This document shows, piece after piece, positions 35,698-47,285 of a stretch of 64,000 bases of DNA. The position numbers and the translations under genes are program-made. Source of the DNA: Tillus elongatus (Eukaryota > Arthropoda > Insecta > Coleoptera > Cleridae); the NCBI GenBank assembly GCA_964006375.1, contig OZ023267.1, positions 18,972,539 through 19,036,538 of the forward strand, read 5' to 3'. Below the pieces are notes generated by a model. That model saw nothing but the letters and a program-made list of their open reading frames with translations. It did no database searches and was not told the origin of the DNA. Numbering within the stretch: position 1 is the first letter of the stretch; every line of letters starts with the position of its first letter.

Positions 35698-36783
35698 CTG
35701 GATGCAGCAAGTGTGATATTGAAGTGAATTTCCATAAAAATGTTTTTAATAGCAAATGCGATTAGGCATCAATCTGAGAACCGGCATAGCCTATGAGTAG
35801 AAACAATGTACTATATTTTATCAAAATTACTTATGGTTTGAAAATTTACCAAAAATTTCCGAACATAAACTGGTTTCCTAACCAACAAAGCTTACGTTAA
35901 TAGCAAATTGAGTCATTGCAATTTGAAGGATTTAATGAAAATTCGGTAAATTTGCAGATTATCTTCCCAACGCATTTCAAAAAATTGTTTTCAGAAACAT
36001 TACTAGACCCCCCCCCCGGGTGCCCAAACCACAAGAAAAATTTCTTGTTCAATAGCCCCCCACCACCGCCCCACCCAGCAAGTTACGGGATTGTGAGTGA
36101 ATAGGGGTGCTGGGCGGGGTAGGTAGTTAAAAGGATATATGAGCAGAAAATGCGAAGAAAACTGCTTGAAAGCTGTCTATTTGAAACCATACCCCCATTA
36201 AACTGCCTACCCCGCACAGCACCCCTATTCGCCCCAGGTCACGTAACTTCCTTGGGGGGTATGAACAAGAAGTTTTTCTTGTGGTTTATGCAACGAGGGT
36301 GGTTTTATGCACACACGAGAGGGGAAGGGAAATGTCTACGACGAAGCACCCCCCCCCCCCCCGCTCGTCTTGCGGCAGGGATGGGGGTGGCTGCTTCGTC
36401 GTGGGGATTTTCTTTCAACCCTCGCGTGCATACAACCACCCTCGTTGCATAAACCACAAGAAAAATGTTTTGTTCATACCCGCCAAGGAAGTTACGGCAC
36501 CTGGGGGAATAGGGGTACTGTGCGGGGTAGGCAGGGTTTAAGAGGAATATGGCTTCAAGATGTGAAAAAGACAGCTTTCAAGCCCGTTTTGTTCGCATTT
36601 TCTGCTTATATTTCCTTTCTACTACCTACCCCGCCCAGCACCCCTACTCACTCCTGGTCTCGTAACTTCCTTGGGGGGTGGGACAGAAATTTTTTTTGGG
36701 GTTTGTGGATCCAGGGGGGGCCTAGGCAGGTTTCTGAACACAGTTTTTTGAAAAGCGTTCAGGAGCTAATCTGCAAATTTACC
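35698..36783. mobile_element. GACGCAG-family copy carrying hairpin element 1
   Basis: The host left end starts CTGGATGCAGCAAGTGTG at 35698. Its interior runs to TTTAATGAAAATTC (35944), where the hairpin (35945-36783) begins. The expected right end (GCTACC...TGCGTCC) is deleted after GAAATTT at 36784. Confidence 0.7.
35945..36783. mobile_element. Giant hairpin (foldback) element 1, ~839 bp
   Basis: Starts GGTAAATTTGCAG and ends CTGCAAATTTACC. Arms of ~400 bp pair inward throughout: GGGGTGCTGGGCGGGGTAGG (36104) against CCTACCCCGCCCAGCACCCC (36625), ACCACAAGAAAAA (36029 and 36451) against TTTTTCTTGTGGT (36273), and CTACGACGAAGCA (36335) against TGCTTCGTCGT (36392) near a poly-C/poly-G centre at ~36365. 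The left flank carries GAAAATTC; the right flank is degraded. Long open frames within it overlap on both strands and look like by-products of the palindrome. Confidence 0.8.
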
Positions 36784-37260
36784 GAAATTTTTTTCTTACA
36801 AACATGCATCATATTTCGATAAAAAATGCAAAAATGCATTAATGAATTTGTTCTACGTAAATTAGCTAAAAATTATAGACCGTTAAACCATAAACTTCAC
36901 TAAACATACAGCGAAAGCATCAACTTAACTAAACCGACAGCCAAAGCATCAGAGAGAGGGTCTATTTGAAATGAATTTTCTGTAAACATTTTAGTAAAAT
37001 GAAGGGCAATGACGGTTGAATCTGAAACTTAACATAACTCAAATATTCGTAATAGAGAAATTTCCTGGCTTTAAAAAACATGGTCAGTAGTAGTAAATAA
37101 ATAAAATTTTGAATGCAGCAAATGGGTTATAGTAGTGAATTTTCAAAAGAATTTTACACTATCACTACGGCAAATTACTAAAATTAACGCTTCAAATTTA
37201 AACAGACCTTAAAGATCCGTTTTAGACGTCCTAATACGCGCTCATTCGAGGAAGTTTTTC
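36784..37260 (-). repeat. Family A fragments
   Basis: CAAACATGCATCATATTTCG, AAAAATGCAAAAATGCATTA, TATAGACCGTTAAACC and AGAGGGTCTATTTGAAATG are family A phrases in reverse; 37100-37150 is a decayed GACGCAG motif. Confidence 0.65.
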
Positions 37261-37512
37261 GAATACATTACCACTGATATCTCTCTATTATCATAAAAAA
37301 TATGTTTACCTTGTGTTCTACCTCCGTATGAGAATAAAACTCTAATTACCCAAAACTCAATTTTCTATGAAGCTGGAAAATTAAAATTTGATATATCTAG
37401 GTACTGCAAGTCTCTTTAAGAACTACTCTAAGTCTCTTTGTATATCACTGTAGGTCTCTTAAAATCACAAATTTTATAAAGAGCTTTCCAGGAGAAAATT
37501 GGCTTTTTTTTT

Positions 37513-38173
37513 CTTTAACGTTGGTCTATTTCCGCGACTATGGCCAATCACCAACGACAGGGAGCAGTTTCACCTCACTATCCTAGTAATTTTTCCGAAG
37601 CCCTGCCTTTCTGTAAGGGGGTGGGGATCTTTAACGTGCCCAAGATCACATGGACACTGGGCCGACGACTTTACGCCCACTCCAAAGGGCGGAACATGGT
37701 AATTTTTCCGAAGCCATTCCTTTCTGAAAGGGAGGTTGAGATCTTTAACGTGCCCAAGATCACATGGACACTAGACAGACGGCATTACGCCTCCTCCGAA
37801 GGGCGGAACGTGCAGATATTCAACTTGCTCAAATACAATGCGACAACCTCGGTTGTGGTACTGAAAAAGTGAAAGGGAAATTCTGGGAATCGAAGCCGGT
37901 ACCCCTCGGTTCGGCGCCGCCGTGGCCGTGTTGGAAAGTCGAGTGAAACTTCCCCATTCGGACTCGGGTGACGACGGTTCGAGACTCACCGGCAGCGGAT
38001 GATTTTTGAAATCGCTTCTGTCGTTGAGATCGAATTTAAGGTGGAGGGTAGGTTAGTCTAGATGAGTAAAAATGGTCAGCATTGTCCTAATTGCCAGTAA
38101 GCATCTTACCTTTACCTTTTGCCCCTCGGTTCGGAGGTACACGTCATTACCACTGAACCACGAAGGCGTTAAA
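37513..38173 (-). mobile_element. tRNA-derived SINE, interrupted and internally duplicated
   Basis: Same family as 25825-26181, reversed. Two ~113-bp direct copies of an internal block (37586-37698 and 37699-37811; both contain ATCTTTAACGTGCCCAAGAT). The tRNA head is split by a 207-bp insertion (37915-38121); its outer part resumes at 38135 and ends CCACTGAACCACGAAGGC. Confidence 0.85.
37915..38121 (+). mobile_element. Second SINE type nested in the first, 13-bp target duplication
   Basis: CCCCTCGGTTCGG occurs at 37902-37914 and 38122-38134. The insert starts with a tRNA-like head: A box TGGCCGTGTTGG (37921-37932) and B box GGTTCGAGACTC (37976-37987), then a unique body and a tail with repeated TTACC(T)TTT. 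It is 207 bp. The head is not a recognisable isotype. Confidence 0.8.
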
Positions 38174-38523
38174 ACTTAATTCAAAATTTGAAAATGAATG
38201 TATTTGCGAAATTATAACCGTGGCAGGTATTTTTCCTTATTAAACGTGGCAGCTATTTTTCCGAATTTTTAGAATTGAATTTTCCTAACACAAAAAGTTT
38301 TTTTTAGAACAAATTCTCTATTAGCGAATTGTCTTCATAAAAATTCACTAATAGCTATCAACAATAAAAAAATGTGTGCTGAAATTTATAATTTTAGATT
38401 AAACGGGACAAAGGTATCCAGACGTTTTGAAGCAAAATTAGATCTTAGTCCAAACGTATTAAATCTGGACACTAGTGCTTCTACCAAATATTAAAGTTAG
38501 TGAAACTAAACAAAATGTTACAT

Positions 38524-38594
38524 GCATCGAGTGGGATTCGAACCCGGGCCGCCCGCGTGTCACGCGAGCCTTCTAACACTTAAACATGGATGGT
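38524..38594 (-). tRNA. tRNA-Val(GAC)-like sequence, probably pseudogene
   Basis: Minus strand: D-arm-like GTTTAAGTGTTAGAAGGC; anticodon arm CTCGC-GTGACAC-GCGGG with five pairs, U33 and anticodon GAC; T-loop region GGTTCGAATCCC. The T stem has only three clear pairs and the acceptor stem does not close, so it is likely a pseudogene or a SINE head rather than a working tRNA. Confidence 0.5.
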
Positions 38595-38599
38595 AGTTA

Positions 38600-39068
38600 A
38601 TGGATTGTTTGTTTACGTGGTACTTATCAAAGCAAACTGCTTTAAAATCATTTTCATAGAGACGTGCGCCGATTTCTTTCATTATTTTGTATCTTCTCAT
38701 TTTCTTATGACATTTGCCTAGGAAAGAAAGACATAACGTTATTGCATTTGCATCTAAGATCTTAATTGTTGACAAACGATTTAATAGGTGTCCGGGATTT
38801 TAGTGGTAGAGATTTCTCGATCGCTAGTTCGGGTAGTATGTTTTACGCGCGTTATTTACATTGTTTGATTATCGTTTCGGCCTGTAGTATGTATCGATCT
38901 AGGCATGGCAACTAGCTACTCTGTCTTTTTTGTGTTTGTTGAAATTTTGTCGTCGATGCCATACTTCCACACGCATTGACGATGTAGAAGTAAAAAAAAA
39001 AGATTTTATTTTGTATTATTATAAGTTGATGTGTAAATCAGTTTATAAATCTAACTTAATTAGCAACT
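38600..39068. other. No recognised gene
   Basis: Nothing identified. Confidence 0.35.
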
Positions 39069-39106
39069 TCAATTTTAATAATTGAAATAAATTATATAAA
39101 TAATAG

Positions 39107-39965
<859 letters not shown>

Positions 39966-39995
39966 TATTTATATAATTTATTTCAATTATTAAAA

Positions 39996-40181
<186 letters not shown>

Positions 40182-40261
40182 TTTGTTTAAAATTTGAAGT
40201 TTCAACAGAAAATAATACAGTGCACGGGTTTCCATTGGAAAAAGTGAAGATAAAAGATAAT

Positions 40262-40690
40262 TTTCTCAAAAGTCGCGGTCTCCTCATTAGCCAATTTCTT
40301 CTGCGAAATTTTTCCAAAACCCATATTTTCTTAAGCAAGATGCTTATAAAATAAATAAAAAATTCGGGACGCAGCAAGTCCGTTATAGTAGTGAATTTTC
40401 ATTACATGCTTCAAATTTAAATAACTCAATTTTCTATAAACTTAAAAGGTTGAATTTTGGTGCATAGTAAGGACCTTCCCAAGATAATATGTCCACCGAA
40501 TTTCATCAAAATAGTTTTGTAATTTTTGGAGAAAAAACCTGCCTCACGAACTCATCCAAGCGATTAATAAAAGAAAGGTACTTGCCGAGTTTCATCCAAG
40601 TTTATTTTTTAATTTATAACAAAAGGGGGATTTTTGTAAATCAAAGAATTTTTGTAAAAGAGAAAGGCAAGTGTTCATCTAAAAAATAAA
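40262..40690. repeat. Family A / GACGCAG fragments
   Basis: AAAAGTCGCGGTCTCCTCATT, then CGGGACGCAGCAAGTCCG with TTATAGTAGTGAATTTTCATT at 40364-40405 and the CTTAAAAGGTTGAATTTTGG variant also seen at 62020-62050. Confidence 0.6.
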
Positions 40691-40858
40691 TTTTGTTTGT
40701 GAATTTTCGAAAAGGGTTTTTAGCATATTTACACCGTGTCAAATGTGTGTGTTCTCTGTATAAAGTTTTTAGATAAGTTTGTTGACCAGGTAAATCAAAT
40801 CGGAAACCTCTTAAGTTTTGTTATTAGGAAAATTTTCGTGTCCCTCATAATAATAAAG

Positions 40859-41223
40859 CTGTGTGTGTGTTTTATTTTTGTTTGTTTAACGTCAGCCTGT
40901 TTCCGCGACTATGGCCAATTACCGATGCCAGGGAGCAGTTTCACCTCACTATCCGGGAAATTTTGCCGAACCCCTGCCTTTCTGTAAGGAGGGTAGGAAT
41001 CTTTAACGTGCCTCACATCGCATGGACACGGGACCGACGGCTTTACGCCCACTCCGAAGGACGGAACGTGCAGACATCCAACTTGCTCAGATACAATGCC
41101 AGAACGTCGGTTGATGTTAATGTTACAGTTTGTATTGAAAAAGTGAAAGGAAAACCCTGGGATCGAACCCAGTACCCTTCGGTTCAGATGCACACTTTCT
41201 TTCCTCTGAACCACCGAGGCTCT
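40859..41223 (-). mobile_element. tRNA-derived SINE with 11-bp target duplication
   Basis: TAATAATAAAG flanks it at 40848-40858 and 41224-41234. Reverse orientation; the tail appears as a GT run at its left end (40861-40869), the tRNA head at the right (GGTTCAGATG..., GATCGAACCCAG for the B box, CCACCGAGGC). Same family as 25825-26181. Confidence 0.87.
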
Positions 41224-41234
41224 TAATAATAAAG

Positions 41235-42095
41235 TTATTTTGGGGGGTTGGAGGCAGAATATTGCAGAACACCTGTCTTTAACCACGAGCCGCCACTGCC
41301 TGTCAATGTTAAGAGACTATGGTTTTTCCTTTAGCAAATAGAGACAGCATGTAGTTAATATAATCACATTCTCCTTGATAGATAGTATATGCGCCAGGCC
41401 ATGTGATACTTCGGAAGGACAGCACACTCCAAAATGTAAATTTTTAGCATCTTAACCACACAGTGAAGTTGTTTATTGCACCCTGTATGTAAAGTGGTTT
41501 AACAATTTATTACAACAACTATTCATATGACTTCGTACCGACAGCAACGAACGGGTTTACGCTCGCTGAAACATGTGTAACTTGGAAGCGCTGAAATCCT
41601 GAAACATCATCTAGTGATCGTCGACAGACTGGCGTCTACTGCAAGGGGTGAATGAGCGCGCCACCGCCAACACTGATGGTTCAACGAGAGGGTGCATAAA
41701 AATTGAGGCGCCTGATACGTGAGCTGAATTAGTTCTACAGGAAGCCCCGCATGCAGTTTTCCTTTTTTTAACTCTCATATTATTATCTCTCGTTGAAAGC
41801 GGGGACATGGGCTAGGCTTTGTTCAATCTGCAAAAATAATAGTTCCAACAGAAAACGCAAATCTATTGTGAAGAGAATGTGGCAGCTAATTTTGATGAGC
41901 ATATTGTCAGCTTAAAAGCTTTTAGTTCCGCGCTTGGAGCAACATAAGTCAATATAATTAGGGTGAACATACACACGCTTCTACAAAAGTACAACCATTT
42001 AATGTGATGATTACGTTAGCCAAATTTAAATGAACGGAAAAATGGATTTGGAAATGATTCAAACTAAATTTAAATGTTCTACGCCGTTTTAAAAA
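41235..42095. other. No recognised gene
   Basis: Nothing identified. Confidence 0.35.
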
Positions 42096-42098
42096 AGT

Positions 42099-42356
42099 CT
42101 GGACGCAGCAAGTGCGTTATGGAAGTGAATTTTCATTAAAAAAAATATAGCAAATATGTCTCTTTAATGCAAGAAGGCATCAATTTGGTCACCGGTATAA
42201 CCTATATAGAAAAAACAATGTACCATATTTCATCAAAATAAATTTAAAATGTTTCCGAGAAAACTCTTTTTCTAGCCGACGAACCTTATAGCAAATTAAA
42301 CAAAGTTTGAAGCATTTAATGAAAATTCGCTACCAAAACGGACTTACTGTGTCTCG
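42099..42356. mobile_element. GACGCAG-family MITE-like copy, both ends present
   Basis: CTGGACGCAGCAAGTGCG at left; ATTCGCTACCAAAACGGAC then TTACTGTGTCTCG at right. ~258 bp. Confidence 0.7.
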
Positions 42357-42640
42357 GTTTTTTTTTTACAAACCTGCATCATATTTCGACGAAAAAATGC
42401 AAAAATGCAATAAGGAATGTTAAAAAAAAATTGAATTGAAGAAACCTTTTTAGAATTCAAAAGCCGCACCCTCCCCATTAACGAATTTTTTTTACAAAAA
42501 TTGGCTAAAAATTATAGGCCGTTAAACCATAAACTTAACTAAACCTACAGCCAAAGCATCAGAGAATGTCTCTATTTGAAATTAATTTTCTGGAATTTTT
42601 TTATTAAAATGAAGGGCAATGATGGTTGAAGCTGAAACTT
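42357..42640 (-). repeat. Family A fragment
   Basis: ACAAACCTGCATCATATTTCG, TATAGGCCGTTAAACC, GCCAAAGCATCAGAGAATG in reverse. Confidence 0.65.
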
Positions 42641-42661
42641 CAACCAAACATTTTTCAAAAG

Positions 42662-43614
42662 TCTGGATGCAACAAGTGTGTTATGGAAGTGAATTTCCAT
42701 AAAAATGTTTTTAATAGCAAATGCGAGCAGGCATCAACCTGATTACCGGTATAGCCTATGTAGTAAAAACAATGTACTATATTTTATCAAAATTACTTAT
42801 GGTTTGAAAATATACAAAAATTTTCCGAAAATAATCTTAAATGTTGGTTTCCTAACCAACGAAGCATACGTTAATAGCAAATTGAGTTATTGAAATTTGA
42901 AGGATTTAATGAAAATTCGGTAAATTTGCAGATTAGCTCCCAAACGCTTTTCAAAAAATAGTTTTCAGAAACATTACTAGGACGCCACCTGGATGCACAA
43001 ACCACAAGGAAAATTTCTTGTTCACACCCCCCAAGGAAGTTACGGGACTGGGAGTGAATAGGGGTGCTGGGCGGGGTAGGTACTAAAAAGGAAATATGAG
43101 CAGAAAATCCGAAGAAAACTGCTTCAAAGCTGTCTATTTGACGCCATATCCCCATTAAATCCTGCCTACCCCGCACAGCACCCCTATTTGCTCCAGGGCA
43201 CGTAACTTCCTTGTGGTTTATGCAACGAGGGTGGTTGTATGCACATGAAGGGGGAAGGAAAATGCCTACGACGAAGCAGCCCCCCCCCCCCCGTTCAACT
43301 TGCGGCAGGGGCGGGAGGTTAGGGGATGGCTGCTTCGATGTGGTGATTTTCCTTCCCCCTCGCGTGCATACAACCACCCTCGCTGCATAAACCACAAGAA
43401 AAATGTCTTGTTCCTACCCGCCAAGAAAGTTACAGCACCTGGGGGGGGGGATAGGGGTGCTGTGCGGGGTAGGCAAGGTTTAAGGGTGATATGGCTTCAA
43501 GATGTGAAAAAGGTTGGTGCGTGGTGGTGGGTGTACAGGTTTTTGAAAAGCGTTCGGGAATTAAACTGCAAATTAACCGAAAACTCGCTACCAAAACTCA
43601 CTTACTGCGTCCAG
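42662..43614. mobile_element. GACGCAG-family copy carrying hairpin element 2, both ends kept
   Basis: Left end CTGGATGCAACAAGTGTG at 42662; right end GCTACCAAAACTCAC then TTACTGCGTCCAG at 43587-43614. The hairpin 42919-43578 interrupts the right inverted end between GAAAATTC and GCTACC, the same base as in the copy at 35698. Confidence 0.8.
42919..43578. mobile_element. Giant hairpin (foldback) element 2, ~660 bp, 8-bp target duplication
   Basis: GAAAATTC (42911-42918) and GAAAACTC (43579-43586) flank it (7 of 8). Ends are GGTAAATTTGCAG and CTGCAAATTAACC. Arms pair as in element 1 (AACGAGGGTGGTTGTATGCA at 43224 against TGCATACAACCACCCTCG at 43366). The centre is a C run at 43280-43293. The right arm is shortened, lacking ~150 bp present in element 1. 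Confidence 0.8.
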
Positions 43615-44019
43615 ATTTTTTTCTTACAAACGCATCATATCTCGATAAAAAATGCAAACATGCATCAACGAATTTCTTCTACGAATATTAGCTGCATTTT
43701 GACGTTTAAAATTTCGAGTTTGATGTTTTGAGGAAAACTTCAAAATTTGTTTCTTTAACTGACCATAACTTCTTTGTCTTTAAAGATGGAGAGCTAAGGA
43801 GTACAGAGTTCACTTTTTATAATAAAAACACGCGTACCACATTTGGTTGCCCTTACTTTGTTATTTACGGAGATACGATTTTTTTTAGAAAGAAAATACA
43901 AAATTTTCCTGGTCCGATTTTCCTGGCTAACGAACTTATCCAAGCCACTTACAAAGGGAAGGTATTCACCAAATTTGATCAAGATCGATCCATTATGTTT
44001 TGAGTTATCGGTCGGATGG

Positions 44020-44103
<84 letters not shown>

Positions 44104-44290
44104 GATCTCCTCTTTAGCGAATTTAAAAAAAAATTCGCTATAAACAGGAATAAAAATATTTTTTTGAAAATTCGCTACCATATCGAACTAGCTGCGTCAA
44201 GACTTTAAAAAAAAATTAAAGCTCGATTATCATTTTATGTACATTCGCTACCGTAGCGTAATTGCTTTGTCGGGCTTTATGTTGGCTGTC
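43615..44290. repeat. Family A copy with TA array
   Basis: TTTTTCTTACAAACGCATC, ATTTTGACGTTT, ACGCGTACCACATTTGG, CAAGATCGATCCATTATG and GAGTTATCGGT lead into a TA array; after it GATCTCCTCTTTAGCGAATT, then two GACGCAG right ends (44170-44205 and 44240-44275). Confidence 0.65.
44020..44097. repeat. (TA)n microsatellite
   Basis: 78 bp, ending in a short CA run. Confidence 0.95.
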
Positions 44291-45175
44291 CGGAATACGG
44301 AAACTTTGTCGAATAAGTCAAACTCGCACCCATTCGATTTTATTACTTTGTACTTCCTCCCAACAACAACACACACAAACTGTATTTAAAGTTAAGGCTA
44401 TTTGATACCCGAACACCCTTGTATCGTAACCTTATTTTCATTTAATTCCGGGCTTTTAACGTTTACAATGACTTTAAAAATCCGCTTTGTTTTTGATCCT
44501 CACTTGACTATATTTAGGTCAAACACTTCAGATGAGTGCACAAACTTGTGAAAATCTGGAACAAGTGATCATTCGGTACAGAAATGTTCAGCGACTCTTG
44601 ACTCTTACATTATATACCTCACGATGGACTTTACAATCGGAAATTGCTTTTAAATCGAAAAACGTCGATAATTTCACAAGGCAAAGTAGTAAAAAGTGAT
44701 CACGACGTTATAGTCAAGTGTGGGTACCGCTACCGTTGATCTAATGCATTTACCTATTTCACACAGCTCGTAGATTAGTTTAATTCTCTTGGACAACTCT
44801 GGTTTTACTGTAAATAGATAAAGGAATACGCGGTACTTAGCTATAAAAAGCCAGTCTTCCGGAAATCGCTCGATGAGAAGTGTCAAATAAAAATATCTTA
44901 TAATTATCAGTTTGGTGAAAACAATGTACTATCAATTACCAATGTCACAGATCTACAATGAGCACTAAAATTATGGAATAAATTAATTAAAATATGAGCG
45001 ATTTGTGTTTTGACAAAATTCTCGGACACGGCGACTATAGTCTCCAAAAATACACATTGTTGCGTTTTTACGTTTAAATTTACATTTCTCCCACTCCTGC
45101 CCTTCAAATATGACGTCATCAATATTTTTTTCAAATGACAACCCCCGTTTTATTTTTATTTTGATAGATCATTAA
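44291..45175. other. No recognised gene
   Basis: Short open frames only; 45176-45210 repeats GAACCTGTGACGAGCACTG, also seen at 24330. Confidence 0.35.
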
Positions 45176-45224
45176 CTAAGTGAAGATTGGAACCTGTGAC
45201 GAGCACTGATAAGCACACTTGGAG

Positions 45225-46101
45225 AACCAGTCTTGGAGAACAAGTCTATGGAACTACACGGTGAATCCCAGATTGTCGCTCTAGACATATTCAAAGCATT
45301 CGACATGGTCTGGAACGCAGCGCTGCTTAATAAACTTCCAGCCTATGGCCTACCACCAAAACTCTGTACCTGGACAGCAAATTTCCTTGCACACCGGAGC
45401 ATTTCTGTTGTAGTGGATTGCCATTCCTCTAAACTGTATCCAATTAATGCAGGAGTCGCTCAAGGTTCCGCTTTAGTCCCTACTTTGTTTCTTCTCCACA
45501 TCAATGACCTCCCCTCTAGCACATACAACCTAGTTCAGTTACGTGGACGACAGAACCCTCCACTCAAATATACAATATTCTAAGCCAGTCTCTTTAGCCC
45601 AATTAGATGAGGATCGCAGGCTCATGGAGGGTTCTGTCTCTGTGGATCTCCAAAAAATATTAGACTGGGGAAGTAGAAATCTTGTACAATTCAACTCCAC
45701 CATATCTCAGTTTTGCTTTCTACCTCATAAGAGATACACCACTCCTATAGACCCATCACAATGACCAACCAAGTTATTCAAAGTAATGAGTCCTTTTCAC
45801 TTGTTAGCATTTTTGTTGATCGAAATCTTAATTGGCACCAACATGTCACATCAATTGCAGAAGCAGCTGCTAAGAAATTAGGTTTCCTCTTCCGGGCTCG
45901 CAAATACTTTCACCAACTAATCTCTATACCTTATATAATTCACAAATAAGGCCAAACCTCGAATACTGCTCCCACATCTGGGGTGCCGCTGCCACTTCTA
46001 CACTCGCTATCCTGGACTCCATTCAGAAGAGAGCTTTACGTCTCATCGGTGACCCTACCCTTACCCAAAGGCTGCCATCCCTTGCCCACGTGCCGTTGGT
46101 G

Positions 46102-46136
<35 letters not shown>

Positions 46137-46410
46137 ATATCTGCACGGGCACTGCTCAGAGGCGCTTTCTTCGATAGTTCCTCCACCTGCTGCCCCCAAC
46201 AGATCGACCAGGGGAACAGAGCGAATGCACACTTTTACTGTCCAGGTCACCAGACATAGAACATCTTGTTATGCCCACTCTTTTGTCCCGAGGACTTCCA
46301 AGTTGTGGAATTCCTTGCCGGCACATGTTTTTCCTTCTCCTCCGAACCTCCAACCCTTCAAGTCCATAATTAACAAGTTGCCTCTTTCCTCCTTGTCGAC
46401 ACCCACGGTA
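45225..46410 (+). pseudogene. CR1/Jockey-like LINE, RT to C-terminus
   Basis: Opens with MELHGESQIVALDIFKAFD, NFLAHRSISVVVDCHSSKL, INAGVAQGSALVPTLFLLH and INDLPSSTYN; the catalytic YADD codons are frameshifted (GGACGAC region 45545). Then SVDLQKILDWGSRNL, VDRNLNWHQHVT, RLIGDPTLTQ after a shift, a CT run (46105-46132), RYLHGHCSEALSSIV, SFVPRTSKLWN and LPAHVFP. 5'-truncated at ~45225. Same family as 31994-33362. Confidence 0.8.
46105..46132. repeat. (CT)n array inside LINE coding region
   Basis: ~28 bp, between GTTGGTGAC and ATAGATATCTGCACGGG, translating as Ser-Leu repeats in frame. Confidence 0.9.
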
Positions 46411-46870
46411 GTTGAAATTAAAAAAAAACAGCCGACTAACTCACGGTTCGGATTGTTTTTGAGCGAAATCTCTCCTGTAGAAAAGTAAAATCTGCACTTT
46501 AACATTGAAAATAAGTTACATGAGTTTTTCGAGAACATAAAGTCTAATATTACCACGGGTCTGGCATTTTCTCATGAAAGTTAGGGTTGATTATGTAGGG
46601 GCAATTATGTATGGAATTATTTTTAAATTGATCCATCGATATCAACTTTGATACGCAGCTAGCTGTTCACGGGCTTCTGGATTATTTGTGGGTAAACTCG
46701 CTTCAGAAGAACGGCAAGAAATAAGGTAGGTAACCCGTGTATACATGCGCAAACATGTTGAGAATTACTGCTTCTTAAAACTTTTTAATTGAGATAGGTA
46801 TGATTACAATGCGCCTTCAGAAGTTAAGCGCGTTTATAAACATACCCAACGTATTAAAACTGACAATATT
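46411..46870. other. No recognised gene
   Basis: Nothing identified with confidence. Confidence 0.35.
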
Positions 46871-46872
46871 TA

Positions 46873-46942
46873 TTAGCGCAGTCTGTTGCGTGACGGACTG
46901 TCGTTCCAAGGTACTTGGGTTCAATCCCAGCTAGTTACCATT
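46873..46942 (+). repeat. tRNA-like head (SINE or tRNA pseudogene)
   Basis: TAGCGCAGTCTGTTGCG resembles an A box and GGTTCAATCCCAGC a B box with correct spacing (~40 bp), ending near TACCA. The anticodon stem does not close. A tract of T residues follows. Confidence 0.4.
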
Positions 46943-47055
46943 TGCTTTTTTTCACAGACAACAATTAAATAAGTAGACTGGGGTCGAAGCTAACAGCACG
47001 ATGTATTTAGTTTATAATTTGGCAGGTACATTCCTTGTGGAAATAAAAAATAAAT

Positions 47056-47285
47056 TTTCGGTAAATTTGCAGTTTAGCACACGAGGGACTTTCAGGAAAA
47101 AAAATTCAGAAACATGCTTAGAACCCTTTCTGGATGCACATACCACAAGAAAAATTTCTTGCAAACGGCCCCTGAGAAAGTTACAGGACCAGGAGTGAAT
47201 AGAGGGCTGGGCGGGGAAAAAGATAGAAAGGAAATGTGAGCGGAAAGTTCGAAAAAACAGCTTAGTTGGACCTCTTTAAGCTGCC
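47056..47285 (+). repeat. Single arm related to the giant hairpin elements
   Basis: Starts CGGTAAATTTGCAG and continues collinearly with the left arms (ACCACAAGAAAAATTTCTTG, GGAGTGAATAG, GCTGGGCGGGG, GAAAGGAAATGTGAGC) but has no opposite arm. More diverged than the other two copies. Confidence 0.6.

Noticed and set aside
36150..36822. 100-171-codon frames in the giant hairpin
   Set aside because: They arise from the low-stop, GC-rich palindrome and mirror each other between arms; no known domain.
44674..45134. Two short minus-strand frames considered as small genes
   Set aside because: No recognisable domain, no start context or neighbours supporting expression.
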